Positions 28,836-37,047 of a stretch of DNA of 64,000 nt are shown here, piece after piece; within the stretch, counting starts at the first letter, position 1; every line of letters starts with the position of its first letter. Source of the DNA: Catenulispora sp. EB89 (lineage in GTDB: Bacteria; Actinomycetota; Actinomycetes; Streptomycetales; Catenulisporaceae); the NCBI RefSeq assembly GCF_041261445.1, contig NZ_JBGCCU010000029.1:1-64000 (forward strand), written 5' to 3'. The position numbers and the translations under genes are program-made. Below the pieces are notes generated by a model. The model was not told the DNA's origin, searched no databases, and worked only from the letters and a program-made list of their open reading frames with translations.

Positions 28836-29070
28836 CTTCGCTCCTTCGGCGGTCCCCGGGCGGAAAGCCACGGTGGCATATGTGTCTTATGATCCGGTAG
28901 GCCTGCCGCCGCGAGCCCCTTCGAGATTGCGCTCCGGAGGTTCGCAGCTCCCTGATGACCCAGCGCGGACCGCACAGCGGAAGAGGAGGACGCGGCCCCG
29001 CCGTCCCGATACTCGTCAGTGACCCCGGACATGCGACTTCGCCGGCTGACGCGGCGGACAGGGAGGACCC

Positions 29071-29868
29071 GTGAACGCGATGCAGGACGTGTACACCGAC
29101 TTGGCGGCCGAGGCCGCCGACCTCGACCGTGTGGTGGCCGCACTCGACCAGGAGGGCTGGCAGACACCGACCCCGGCCCCGGGCTGGACGGTCGCGCACC
29201 AGATCGCCCACCTGGGCTTCATCGCCCACCTGGCCTGGGCCGCAGCGGCGGACCGCGCCGAATTCGGCCGCCTGGCAGCCGCCGCCAAGGACGACTTCGA
29301 AGGCGCAGTGAGCACCGCCCTCGCCGACTACCTCACCGGCGGCCCCACCCAGACCCTGTCCCGCTGGCGCGCCGACCAGGCAGCGGCCACCAAGGCCCTC
29401 GCAGAGGTCCCCGCGGACCAGGTAGTCCCCTGGCTGGTGAACCCCCTCCCGCCCTCGATCCTGGCCGCGGCGGGCCTGATGGAACTCTTCGGCCACGGCC
29501 AGGACATCTACGACGCCCTCGGCATCGACCGCACCCCCACCGACCGCATAGGCCACCTGGCCTTCTTCGGCACCCGCACCCGCGACTTCGGCTACCTGGC
29601 CCACAACCTCACCCCGCCCACCGAAGAATTCCGCTTCGAACTCACCGCCCCCAGCGGCCTGATCTGGAACTTCGGCCCCGAAACCGCCCCCGACCGCATC
29701 ACCGGCCCCGCCCACGACTTCTGCCTCCTGGTAACCCGCCGCCGCCACCACGCCGACCTGGCCCTCACCGCCACCCCCGGCGAAGCCACCCGCTGGCTGG
29801 ACATCGCCCAGGCATACCGCGGCCCCGCTGGCGAGGGACGGAAGCCGGGGCAGTTCGCGGGGGTTTGA
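29071..29868 (+). CDS. TIGR03084-type metal-binding (DinB-fold) protein
   Basis: The 265-residue protein resembles the actinobacterial TIGR03084 family, related to mycothiol-dependent maleylpyruvate isomerase. Its helix 2 block is PGWTVAHQIAHLGFIAHLAW, and GLMELFGHGQDIYDAL supplies further His ligands. GTG 29071 follows GGGAGGAC. Function is not established. The last codons (GQFAGV) are the first copy of a motif repeated twice downstream in non-coding DNA (30037 and 30205). Confidence 0.82.
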   Translation: MNAMQDVYTDLAAEAADLDRVVAALDQEGWQTPTPAPGWTVAHQIAHLGFIAHLAWAAAADRAEFGRLAAAAKDDFEGAVSTALADYLTGGPTQTLSRWRADQAAATKALAEVPADQVVPWLVNPLPPSILAAAGLMELFGHGQDIYDALGIDRTPTDRIGHLAFFGTRTRDFGYLAHNLTPPTEEFRFELTAPSGLIWNFGPETAPDRITGPAHDFCLLVTRRRHHADLALTATPGEATRWLDIAQAYRGPAGEGRKPGQFAGV

Positions 29869-30574
29869 TGGGGTGGTGAGCGGGGCGGGGCGGAGGCGAC
29901 TGGCCGGCTATCTGCGTCCTGCTGCGGCGCTGCCGCTGCGGTTCGCTGCTGGCGCTGCGGGTGCTGCTGCGGCCGCGCGGCGATGGCGGGGCGGCTGGCT
30001 GCGAGCGCCGCTGATAGCTGCCGACGCGGCGGTGGTGGGGCAGTTCGCCGATGTTCGATGGGGAGGGGAGCGCGGCCGGTCGGGTGGTTGGCTGCGGGTT
30101 CGGGATAGCCGCCCGCCGGCGCTGATACGACCGCGCGGCGAGGGCGAACGCTCCGCGGCGGCTGGCTGCGCTGCGGGGTGCTGATACGACCGCGCGGCGA
30201 TGGCGGGGCAGTTCGCGGAGGCTTGATGGGAGGCGAGTGCGGCCGAGCGGCTGGCTGGCTGCGGGTTCGCGATAGCCGCTCGCCGGCGCTGATGTTGCGG
30301 CACTGATACGAGGGTGAAGCTCCGCGGCGGCTGGCTGCGCTGCGAGGTGCGGCGGGAGCGGTCGGCTGCCGATGCCAGCTGGTGCCGGCGCAGCGACGGC
30401 AGCGTGGTCTGCGGCGGCGGCTGTCGGCATGGCGGGGTGCTGCTGGATCGGCGGCGCGGCGGCGGTCGGCTGTCGGTGGTTGCTGGCTGCCGGTGCGGCG
30501 GGATTCGTCGCACCACCGCATCGCCCCGGCGTTGCGGCGGGTGGGTTTCCTGGCCGGCGGGCCCGGCCTGGTGC
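29847..30574. repeat. degenerate tandem repeat region (unit about 169 bp), no gene
   Basis: The string GGGGCAGTTCGC followed by a TTGATGGGG-like tail recurs at 29847, 30037 and 30205. The block GGCTGGCTGCGGGTTCG recurs at about 30087 and 30256, exactly 169 bp apart, each followed by GATAGCCGC and CTCCGCGGCGGCTGGCTGCG. The first copy is the 3' end of the preceding gene, so the array probably grew from that end. Frames crossing it are Ala/Arg/Pro-rich and not credible. It fills the gap to the sigma factor gene. Confidence 0.7.
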
Positions 30575-31618
30575 TCAGCCCGCCAACGTTCCCGTCGACA
30601 GTCCCGCAGCTCGCACGCTGTCCGGGAATCCGAAAGCCCCCGCCAGCGCCGCGTCGCCGAATGCCGTGATGCGCTCGATCCTGTCCCGCCGCACCCCCAG
30701 CACCGCGACCCCGTAGGCGCGGTGCGTGCCCTTCCCGTCGCGGAGGTATGCGACGGCGGCGGGTTGGCCGTTGGCGCGTGTTGGCAGCATCAGCCAGGTG
30801 CCGGGGTCGGCGACGGCCCGGCGTAGGTGGTGGATGCAGGTCTGAAGGCCTGAGTACCAGCTCAGCGATGGTGTGACCTCGAGTACCGCGTCCTGTGTCA
30901 GCACGCGTTCCAGGGCGGTTGTATCCGACCTTTCGAAGGCCTCGATGTAGATATTCAACAGTGCGCGCTCCTGCGCTCCCGTCGGCAGTGTCATGTCGTC
31001 GGCGGTTGGGGCGGCCTGTTCGATGCGGCTGCGGGCACGCTGGAGGGCGCTTTTCACCGCGGCGGTGGTCATTCCCAGCATCTGTCCGACGTCCGCCGCC
31101 GACAGGTCCAGTACCTCCCGGAGCAGGAGGACGGCACGTTGCCGGGGCGCCAGGTGCTGCAGGCTCGCGACCAGCGCCAGGCGGAGGTCCTCGCGTCTGT
31201 CGGCTACCGTCGCGGGGTCGTCGGGGCGGTCGGTGAGTCGGCTGTCGGCGATCGGTTGGAGCCAGCTGAATCCGGGCTCTGCCATGGTCTGCGGGCCTTC
31301 GGGATCGTCGCTCGGTGCGCCCAGGCCGGAGGGCAGCGGACGGAGCTTGCGGCTCTGCAACGCGGTCAGGCAGGCATTGGTCGCGATCCGGTACAGCCAC
31401 ACCCGTACCGACGACCGACCCTCAAATCCCTGATATGAACGCCAAGCCCGCAGAAACGTCTCCTGGACGACGTCCTCCGCCTCGTCCGCGGACCCCAGCA
31501 TGCGGTAACAGTGCGCAAGCAGCTCACGCCGCGACTTCTCAGCCTCGGCAGCGAAACCCTCGGCAGCGAAACGCTCAGCGGCGAAACCCTCGGCAGCAAA
31601 ACCCCCATCCCCCGTCAT
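30575..31618 (-). CDS. ECF sigma factor with C-terminal SnoaL-like domain (SigG/SigJ type)
   Basis: The 347-residue sigma-70 family protein has region 2 (CYRMLGSADEAEDVVQETFL, RVWLYRIATNACL) and region 4 (LAPRQRAVLLLREVLDLSAA, TTAAVKSALQRARSR). An NTF2/SnoaL-like C-terminal extension of about 130 residues follows, as in ECF groups that use the extension in place of an anti-sigma factor. The N-terminus holds four tandem FAAEG/FAAER units (about residues 7-26), unusual and probably slippage-derived. Its ATG overlaps the LLM oxidoreductase stop (ATGA), so the two are cotranscribed. Confidence 0.9.
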   Translation of the reverse strand: MTGDGGFAAEGFAAERFAAEGFAAEAEKSRRELLAHCYRMLGSADEAEDVVQETFLRAWRSYQGFEGRSSVRVWLYRIATNACLTALQSRKLRPLPSGLGAPSDDPEGPQTMAEPGFSWLQPIADSRLTDRPDDPATVADRREDLRLALVASLQHLAPRQRAVLLLREVLDLSAADVGQMLGMTTAAVKSALQRARSRIEQAAPTADDMTLPTGAQERALLNIYIEAFERSDTTALERVLTQDAVLEVTPSLSWYSGLQTCIHHLRRAVADPGTWLMLPTRANGQPAAVAYLRDGKGTHRAYGVAVLGVRRDRIERITAFGDAALAGAFGFPDSVRAAGLSTGTLAG

Positions 31619-32562
31619 GCGACAAAAGCCTCTGCGAACCCCTCGACAACCCCGCCGCCGATCACATCGGGAAAGCTGATGATGAACTCCTCAACCCCGA
31701 CCGCCTCATAAGCCGCGATCCGCTCCCGAACCGTCTCCACCGTCCCGACCAGCCCGTACTCCGCGAGCTCGCCCGGGAACACCGCCGGAATCCACTGCGG
31801 CAGCCGCGACCGCGCCTCCCGCTCGGTGTCCCCCAGCGACCCGTACATGAGCACCGTCTTCCGAATCGCCCCGAAATCCCGCCCCACCGCCTCGCAGTGC
31901 CGGCGAAGCACCTCCAGCTTGTGCGCCACCGTGGCCGGATCCCCGAGCAGGTTGCACATGTCGGCATACTTCGCGACCAGCTTCAGCGTCATCCGCTCGC
32001 CCCCGCCGGCGATCATCATCGGGATGTGCGGGCTCTGCACGCCCTTCGGCTGGTTGATCGCGTCAGCCACCGTGTAGTGCCGCCCCTTGAACGTCGTCTC
32101 CGACTCCGTCCACATCGACAGAATGATCTGCACGGCCTCATCCAGCCGCCGCAACCGCGTCGCGTCGTCCCGGAACTCGAACCCGTAGCTCCGATAGTCC
32201 GGCTCGTACCACCCCGCCCCGATCCCGAACGTGAACCGCCCCCCGCCGATCGCGTCGACCGTGGAGGCCATCTTCGCCTGCAACGCCGGATGCCGGTAGT
32301 CGTTGCACGTCACCAGCTGCCCGACCCGGATCCGCTCGGTCTCCCGCAGCAGCGCCGCCACTGTCGTCCAGCACTCGAACACCATGTGCTGCGAAGGCGG
32401 CACGGTCACCAGATGGTCCGCGACGTACACGCTTTCGTACCCGGCCCGCTCCGCGCTCTGCGCCACGGCGACCAACGCGTCGAACGTCCCCGCCGGGTCG
32501 AGGCGACCCGCGAGCTCCTGCGTGAAGCCCTGCGGCAACCCCAAACTAAAACTGACGGCCAT
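31615..32562 (-). CDS. LLM-class (F420-dependent) oxidoreductase
   Basis: The 315-residue TIM-barrel protein has the luciferase-like monooxygenase pattern: AERAGYESVYVADHL, RFTFGIGAGWYEPDYRSYGF and PMMIAGGGERMTLKLVAKYA. In actinomycetes these blocks point to F420 rather than FMN; the substrate is unknown. It is translationally coupled to the downstream ECF sigma gene. About 130 bp separate it from the P450 gene, which is upstream on the same strand, so a wider operon with the P450 is possible. Confidence 0.87.
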   Translation of the reverse strand: MAVSFSLGLPQGFTQELAGRLDPAGTFDALVAVAQSAERAGYESVYVADHLVTVPPSQHMVFECWTTVAALLRETERIRVGQLVTCNDYRHPALQAKMASTVDAIGGGRFTFGIGAGWYEPDYRSYGFEFRDDATRLRRLDEAVQIILSMWTESETTFKGRHYTVADAINQPKGVQSPHIPMMIAGGGERMTLKLVAKYADMCNLLGDPATVAHKLEVLRRHCEAVGRDFGAIRKTVLMYGSLGDTEREARSRLPQWIPAVFPGELAEYGLVGTVETVRERIAAYEAVGVEEFIISFPDVIGGGVVEGFAEAFVA

Positions 32563-32690
32563 CGTCGTCGTGTCCTCTCATCGAAGGCGCGCGAACACGG
32601 CGCGCTCGATGTACAGACCGACGACGATGGCCGAAGGAATCGGTATGGCCGGCGTTTTTTCTACGGCTTCGCGCCGCCCGGGCAGGAGCC

Positions 32691-34067
32691 CTACCGCGCC
32701 GCTGCCACCGTCATCGGCAGCCCACCGCGCACCCGCAGCGACAACATCGGTTCCGCCACCACCCGATACCCCGCCTCGGTCGACAGCCGCAGCTCGCGCG
32801 CCACCATCGCCAAGACGAAAGCCGCCTCCATCATCCCCAGGTTGTTCCCGACGCAGAACCGCGGCCCCGCGCCGAACGGGATGTACGCGTACCGCGGCCG
32901 GTCATGCGTCACGTCCGGATCGAACCGCTCCGGATCGAACCGCGTCGGCTCGTCCCAGAACGCCGGATGCCGGTGCATCGTGTACGGACACACCACCACG
33001 TCTGACCCCGCCCGCACCTGGTACCCGCCGATGTCGTCGCCGCCCTGCGCGATCCGCCCCAGCATCCACACCGGCGGATACAGCCGCATCGCCTCCTCGA
33101 TGACCATCGACGTGTACTTCAACGCGTGCAGGTCCTCGAACGTCGGCAGCCGGTCGCCGAGCACTGCGTTCGCCTCGGCGTGCACCCGCTCCCACGCCCA
33201 CGGGTTCTCGTGCAGCAGGTTGAACGTCCAACTCAGGGTGCTGGCAGTCGTCTCGTGCCCGGCCAGCAGCAGCGTCACCAGCTCGTCGCGCATCCGCAGG
33301 TCACGTACCCGCGGATCGGACTCCGCGCGCGTGCTCAGGATGAGCCGCGACAACACGTCGTCCCCGGCCGTCCCCTGCGGCCGCGCGTCCCGCTCGGCGG
33401 CCAGCGCGTTCACCACCACCTGCAGCTCCCGGCGCGCGCGCCGGAACCGCATCTGCTTGGGCAGCGGTACCCACATCGGCACCATGCTCAGCGTGACGAC
33501 TTCGAACATCGCCTGGTCCTGCATGGCCTGGAACGCCGCGCTGATCCCGCCGTGCGCGCCGAGGTCGGCGTCCAGCAGCGTCCGGCCCAGCACCCCCAGC
33601 GTCAGCCCGGTCATCTCCTTCATGACGTCGACCGGCCCGTGCCCGATGTGCGCCCGCAGCCGTGCCACCAGCGCCGCGGCCTCCTCGGCCACCGCCGGCG
33701 CCTGCTGCGCGATCCGCTTGGCCTGGAAGCCCGGCTGGATCGCCTTGCGCTGCTTGCGCCACAGGTCGCCCTCGCTGGTGAGCAGCCCGTCGCCGAGCGC
33801 CCGCCGGGCCTGCACCAGGCCGATGCCCTTGTGGTAGTTGCCGGCGTTGTCGGCCAGGACGTGCTTGGCGTAGTCGGGGTGGTTCACGAAGTACAGCGTC
33901 TTGGGCCCGATGGCGATGCGGACGGCGTCGCCGTAGCCGTCGGCGGCCGTGCTCATCAGCGCCAGCCGGTCGGACATCAGTTTCCTGACAAGGCCGGGGG
34001 TCTGCCGGCGCGGCGGCCCGGGCCAGAGCTTGGCCGAAGGCGACGGTGCCAGGTTCGTGGCGGTCAT
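32691..34067 (-). CDS. cytochrome P450
   Basis: The 458-residue P450 has all hallmarks: I-helix LLLAGHETTAS near 266, K-helix EEAMR, the ERFDP meander and heme ligand Cys in FGAGPRFCVG near 402. There is no membrane anchor. Its sequence style is CYP102/CYP110-like (class B type with an N-terminal WPGPPR motif). It follows two DUF1702 genes with only 2 bp after the upstream stop, so it is part of that operon, probably oxidising the enediyne-type polyene. Confidence 0.95.
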   Translation of the reverse strand: MTATNLAPSPSAKLWPGPPRRQTPGLVRKLMSDRLALMSTAADGYGDAVRIAIGPKTLYFVNHPDYAKHVLADNAGNYHKGIGLVQARRALGDGLLTSEGDLWRKQRKAIQPGFQAKRIAQQAPAVAEEAAALVARLRAHIGHGPVDVMKEMTGLTLGVLGRTLLDADLGAHGGISAAFQAMQDQAMFEVVTLSMVPMWVPLPKQMRFRRARRELQVVVNALAAERDARPQGTAGDDVLSRLILSTRAESDPRVRDLRMRDELVTLLLAGHETTASTLSWTFNLLHENPWAWERVHAEANAVLGDRLPTFEDLHALKYTSMVIEEAMRLYPPVWMLGRIAQGGDDIGGYQVRAGSDVVVCPYTMHRHPAFWDEPTRFDPERFDPDVTHDRPRYAYIPFGAGPRFCVGNNLGMMEAAFVLAMVARELRLSTEAGYRVVAEPMLSLRVRGGLPMTVAAAR

Positions 34068-34069
34068 GG

Positions 34070-35041
34070 CTAGCTCCTCGTACGGGCCGCGACGGCGTCG
34101 GAGATCTGCTGACGCCAGACCTCGTACGCCGGAAGCGCGCCCTCGTCACCGGTCGGCCGCGCCTTCTGGCACAGCTCCGCGGCCTCGCGCGGCGTCATCC
34201 CGCAGAAGACTTCGAGCGCGAGTTCGGTATGCGGGACAACGAGATCGGCCTCGTACCGCGCCGTCGCGGCGAACGCAGCACCCTGAGCCACCTGCGGCTG
34301 GTACGCACCCGAGCGGTGCCAGAACCTGCGCAGCTCCACCTCTTCGACGCCGCCGGCGTAGGTCGCGGCCAGGCCGGCCCCGGCGTACAGGTCGGGGCGG
34401 CGCTCGGCGGCGAAGCCGTCGAAGGTCTCGACCACCAGATCCGGATCGGTCCCGCAGACGAACCACATCGCGCGGCCGATGCCCTGGTCGATGGCGCGCG
34501 GCGCGTACCAGGCGTGCTCGCCGCCCGGCCACGGGAACGCCGACTCGCGGTACTGCTGCCGGACGTAGCGCTCGGTCTTGAAGTACGCCTGGTGGAAGCC
34601 GTAGCCGTCCAGGACCAGCCAGCGCATCAGCGGATCCGCGCACGTGAAGCCGCGCCACCGGAAGCGGGGCAGGCGCGCCATCGCCCAGCCCATCCCGACC
34701 CACGCCATGTACTCGTGGTGCTTGGCGCGGCCGGTGAGGAAGTCGGCGAAGTGCTTGGAGCCGCCGATCGGCATGCCGTCGCGGATGGCGTAGCCCATGC
34801 CCGCGCCCTCGTAGGCGAAGCCGCGGAAGCGGACCGGGATCTGCTCCAGGCCGGCCTCGGCGTCGGCGACGGTCTTGGCCTCGGCGGCGTGCGCGTAGCC
34901 GGTGAGGAAGACCTCGCCGACGCGCTCCAGCAAGGCGGCCGAGTCGGCGTTCTTGATGTGGAACCCGCGCTCGGACATCAGCACGGCTTTGGTGTTCGGG
35001 GTCAGGACGCGGCGCCGAAGCGTCCGCAGAGTGCCGGCCAC
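34070..35041 (-). CDS. unbL: DUF1702 (UnbL-type) enediyne protein, copy 1
   Basis: The 323-residue protein belongs to DUF1702, the family named for UnbL of enediyne clusters. Conserved blocks are RGFAYEGAGMGYAIRDGM, LDGYGFHQAYFKT and GIGRAMWFVCGTDP. There is no signal peptide, and the biochemical function is unknown. GTG 35041 (ribosome site AAGGA) starts 2 bp after the upstream paralogue's stop. A longer open frame to 35686 is the paralogue read in another frame. It sits between its paralogue and the P450 in one operon. Confidence 0.9.
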   Translation of the reverse strand: MAGTLRTLRRRVLTPNTKAVLMSERGFHIKNADSAALLERVGEVFLTGYAHAAEAKTVADAEAGLEQIPVRFRGFAYEGAGMGYAIRDGMPIGGSKHFADFLTGRAKHHEYMAWVGMGWAMARLPRFRWRGFTCADPLMRWLVLDGYGFHQAYFKTERYVRQQYRESAFPWPGGEHAWYAPRAIDQGIGRAMWFVCGTDPDLVVETFDGFAAERRPDLYAGAGLAATYAGGVEEVELRRFWHRSGAYQPQVAQGAAFAATARYEADLVVPHTELALEVFCGMTPREAAELCQKARPTGDEGALPAYEVWRQQISDAVAARTRS

Positions 35042-35043
35042 GG

Positions 35044-36069
35044 TCAGTTCCTTTCCAGGCGGCGGATGCCGTCGGCGGTGCGGATGACCGCGGCGGCGGT
35101 GAAGTGGTCGCGGATGCGTTGACGCCACTGTTCGTAGGCCGGCGTGGCGGAGGTGCCGGCGCTGTAGGGGACCTCGGTGCGGTCGGCGAGGTCGACCACC
35201 TGCTCGACCGACAGGTCGGTGAGGACTTTCGCGGCGGCCTCGGTGTGCTCCGGGACGTGACCGGAGAAGTGCCGGCCCTTGACGGCCAGCACCGCCCCCA
35301 GCGCCACTTCGGCGCGGTGCTCGCCGGCCCCGGCCAGCAGCACACCGAGGTCGTCCGCTTCGCAGCCCCCTGCGAACACCGCGGCCAGACCGACCCCGCT
35401 GAACAGGTCGGCGTGGCGCCGCGGAGCGAAACGCCGTACGGCCGCCACGGTCTCGAGCGGGTCGCCGCCGTGGATGAACCACAGCGCCCGGCCGATCCCG
35501 AAATCGACGGCGCGCAGGAAGTAGTCGGGGGACCCGTCCCACGGGTAGGGCTTGGGGACGTGCTGCCTTTCCACCCACTTGCGGGTCTTGAAGTAGGCCA
35601 GGTCGAATCCGTAGCCGTCGACCGCGAACCAGCTCATCGTCGGGTAGAACGCCGAGCCGGTCAGGTCCGGCATGACGGTGCGCCACAACGGCCGAGGCAG
35701 ATGCGACATGGCGAAGCCGATGCCTATGTACGTCAGGAAGATGTGCGGCTGTCCCGAACCCATGAGCAGGCTCTGTGCCCGCCGGCCCCGGCCGCCGGCC
35801 ATCGCGTCGCGGATCGTGTAGGCCATCGCGGCGCCCTCATACGCGAAGCCGCGCACCTCGACGTCGACGAGCCGCAGCCGCTGCTCCAACTCGCCGAGCG
35901 TCCGGGTCTCGATGCCCCACTCGAACCCGCAGACCACCGACTGCGGAATGGCTTCCAGCTGTTCGGTGGCCGCGGTGGCCGCGGCGGGGAAGCCCCGTTT
36001 CCGGAACCCCACCTTCGCGAACGACGGAGTGAGCGCGAGACGCCGCAAGGTTCCCAGCAGGGCCGCCAT
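35044..36069 (-). CDS. unbL: DUF1702 (UnbL-type) enediyne protein, copy 2
   Basis: The 341-residue paralogue of the adjacent gene has VRGFAYEGAAMAYTIRDAM, VDGYGFDLAYFKT and GIGRALWFIHGGDP in the same order. It is first in the operon unbL2-unbL1-P450. The two copies differ substantially, so this is an old duplication and not a recent tandem copy. A possible reading is that they form a heteromeric pair, one per half of a dimeric substrate site. It is probably functionally linked to the PksE cassette 10 kb away on the other strand. Confidence 0.9.
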   Translation of the reverse strand: MAALLGTLRRLALTPSFAKVGFRKRGFPAAATAATEQLEAIPQSVVCGFEWGIETRTLGELEQRLRLVDVEVRGFAYEGAAMAYTIRDAMAGGRGRRAQSLLMGSGQPHIFLTYIGIGFAMSHLPRPLWRTVMPDLTGSAFYPTMSWFAVDGYGFDLAYFKTRKWVERQHVPKPYPWDGSPDYFLRAVDFGIGRALWFIHGGDPLETVAAVRRFAPRRHADLFSGVGLAAVFAGGCEADDLGVLLAGAGEHRAEVALGAVLAVKGRHFSGHVPEHTEAAAKVLTDLSVEQVVDLADRTEVPYSAGTSATPAYEQWRQRIRDHFTAAAVIRTADGIRRLERN

Positions 36070-36217
36070 AGTGTCCTTGTCTCCCGGATGCCGGCGCGGC
36101 GCCGGGGATCGGTGGCCGCGGTGCGGAATCGGTCTTTTTCAGGATGCTGCTATGGGGACGGTGCGGGCTTCTCCTGGCGTGCGGGTCGGTGATGAGGTTG
36201 TTGCGGTGGTGTTTCCG

Positions 36218-36874
36218 TCAGTGACCCTGGACCGAAGCGCGCCGCTCCCACGCCACCCGCATCGACTCCTTCGCCGCGTCCGGATCGTCCCCGGCCTCCC
36301 GCATCAGTCCCCGAACCTGCGCCTCGAAACAGGTGTCCGCGTCATACGGCTCGGTCAGATACCCCCCGAGCTCCAGGGTCACCAGCCCGTGCAGCGCGAT
36401 CCACATCCGGTGCGCGGCGAGCTGGGCGTCCCCCTCGTTGAACCGGCCGGCCCGGATGGACCGCTCGACCGCGTCGACGAGGATGGCCAGGGTGTAGCGG
36501 CCGTGGCTGCGGTCCTCGTCGGTCAGCGAGAACCCGACGAGCGTCGAGCCGCCGAACATCACCGCGTACAGATGGCTGTGCTCCAGGGCGTTCTCGCGGT
36601 AGGCCATGCCGAGCTCGGCGACATCGGCCACCGGATCCTCGGACGCGCCGACCGCGCCCATGCGGCCGGCCAGGTGCCGGAAGCCCTCGTGCACCAGCGC
36701 GCGCACCAGGTCGTCCATGCCGCTGAAGCGGGTGTACACGGCCATGGTCGAGGTGCCGACCGCGGCGGCCAGGCGGCGGGTGCTCAGGGCCGAGGGCCCC
36801 TCTTCGGCCAACAGGCGCGCCGCGGCTTCCAGCAGGTTCGCGCCGAGTTCGGGGTCGGCCTGGCGCGGGCTCAT
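36218..36874 (-). CDS. TetR-family transcriptional regulator
   Basis: The 218-residue protein has an N-terminal TetR helix-turn-helix (LLEAAARLLAEEGPSALSTR to GTSTMAVYTRFSGMDDLV) and a C-terminal TetR_C-type domain. ATG 36874 (MSPRQADPE) is chosen because the family begins here; the longer frame to 37063 runs through the divergent promoter. It faces the carotenoid oxygenase gene, and the ACATAAC palindrome at 37004-37020 lies between them. Confidence 0.9.
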   Translation of the reverse strand: MSPRQADPELGANLLEAAARLLAEEGPSALSTRRLAAAVGTSTMAVYTRFSGMDDLVRALVHEGFRHLAGRMGAVGASEDPVADVAELGMAYRENALEHSHLYAVMFGGSTLVGFSLTDEDRSHGRYTLAILVDAVERSIRAGRFNEGDAQLAAHRMWIALHGLVTLELGGYLTEPYDADTCFEAQVRGLMREAGDDPDAAKESMRVAWERRASVQGH

Positions 36875-37003
36875 CGGATACGTCCGGGGGCGGCCGGGGC
36901 GAAAAGGGCAGCGTTCATCGAAGTACGGGTCCGCCGATCGGATCGAGGCGAATAAGGGTCCGCACTCATCTTGACCGACGCCCGCGATCGGGGGAAGATG
37001 CAG

Positions 37004-37020
37004 ACATAACATCGTTATGT
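37004..37020. promoter_or_regulatory. TetR operator candidate
   Basis: ACATAAC-ATC-GTTATGT is a perfect 7-bp inverted repeat with a 3-nt centre, in the 173-bp gap between the tetR and carotenoid oxygenase starts. It ends 27 bp upstream of the oxygenase start, so the bound regulator would block that promoter. It is AT-rich against a GC-rich background. Confidence 0.7.
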
Positions 37021-37047
37021 AACGCTGATATCGATCGAGGCCCGACG

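Noticed and set aside
29592-31400. 602-codon minus-strand open frame across the repeat region
   Set aside because: It runs through the TIGR03084-type gene, the repeats and the sigma gene in the wrong frame; composition is Arg/Pro-rich.
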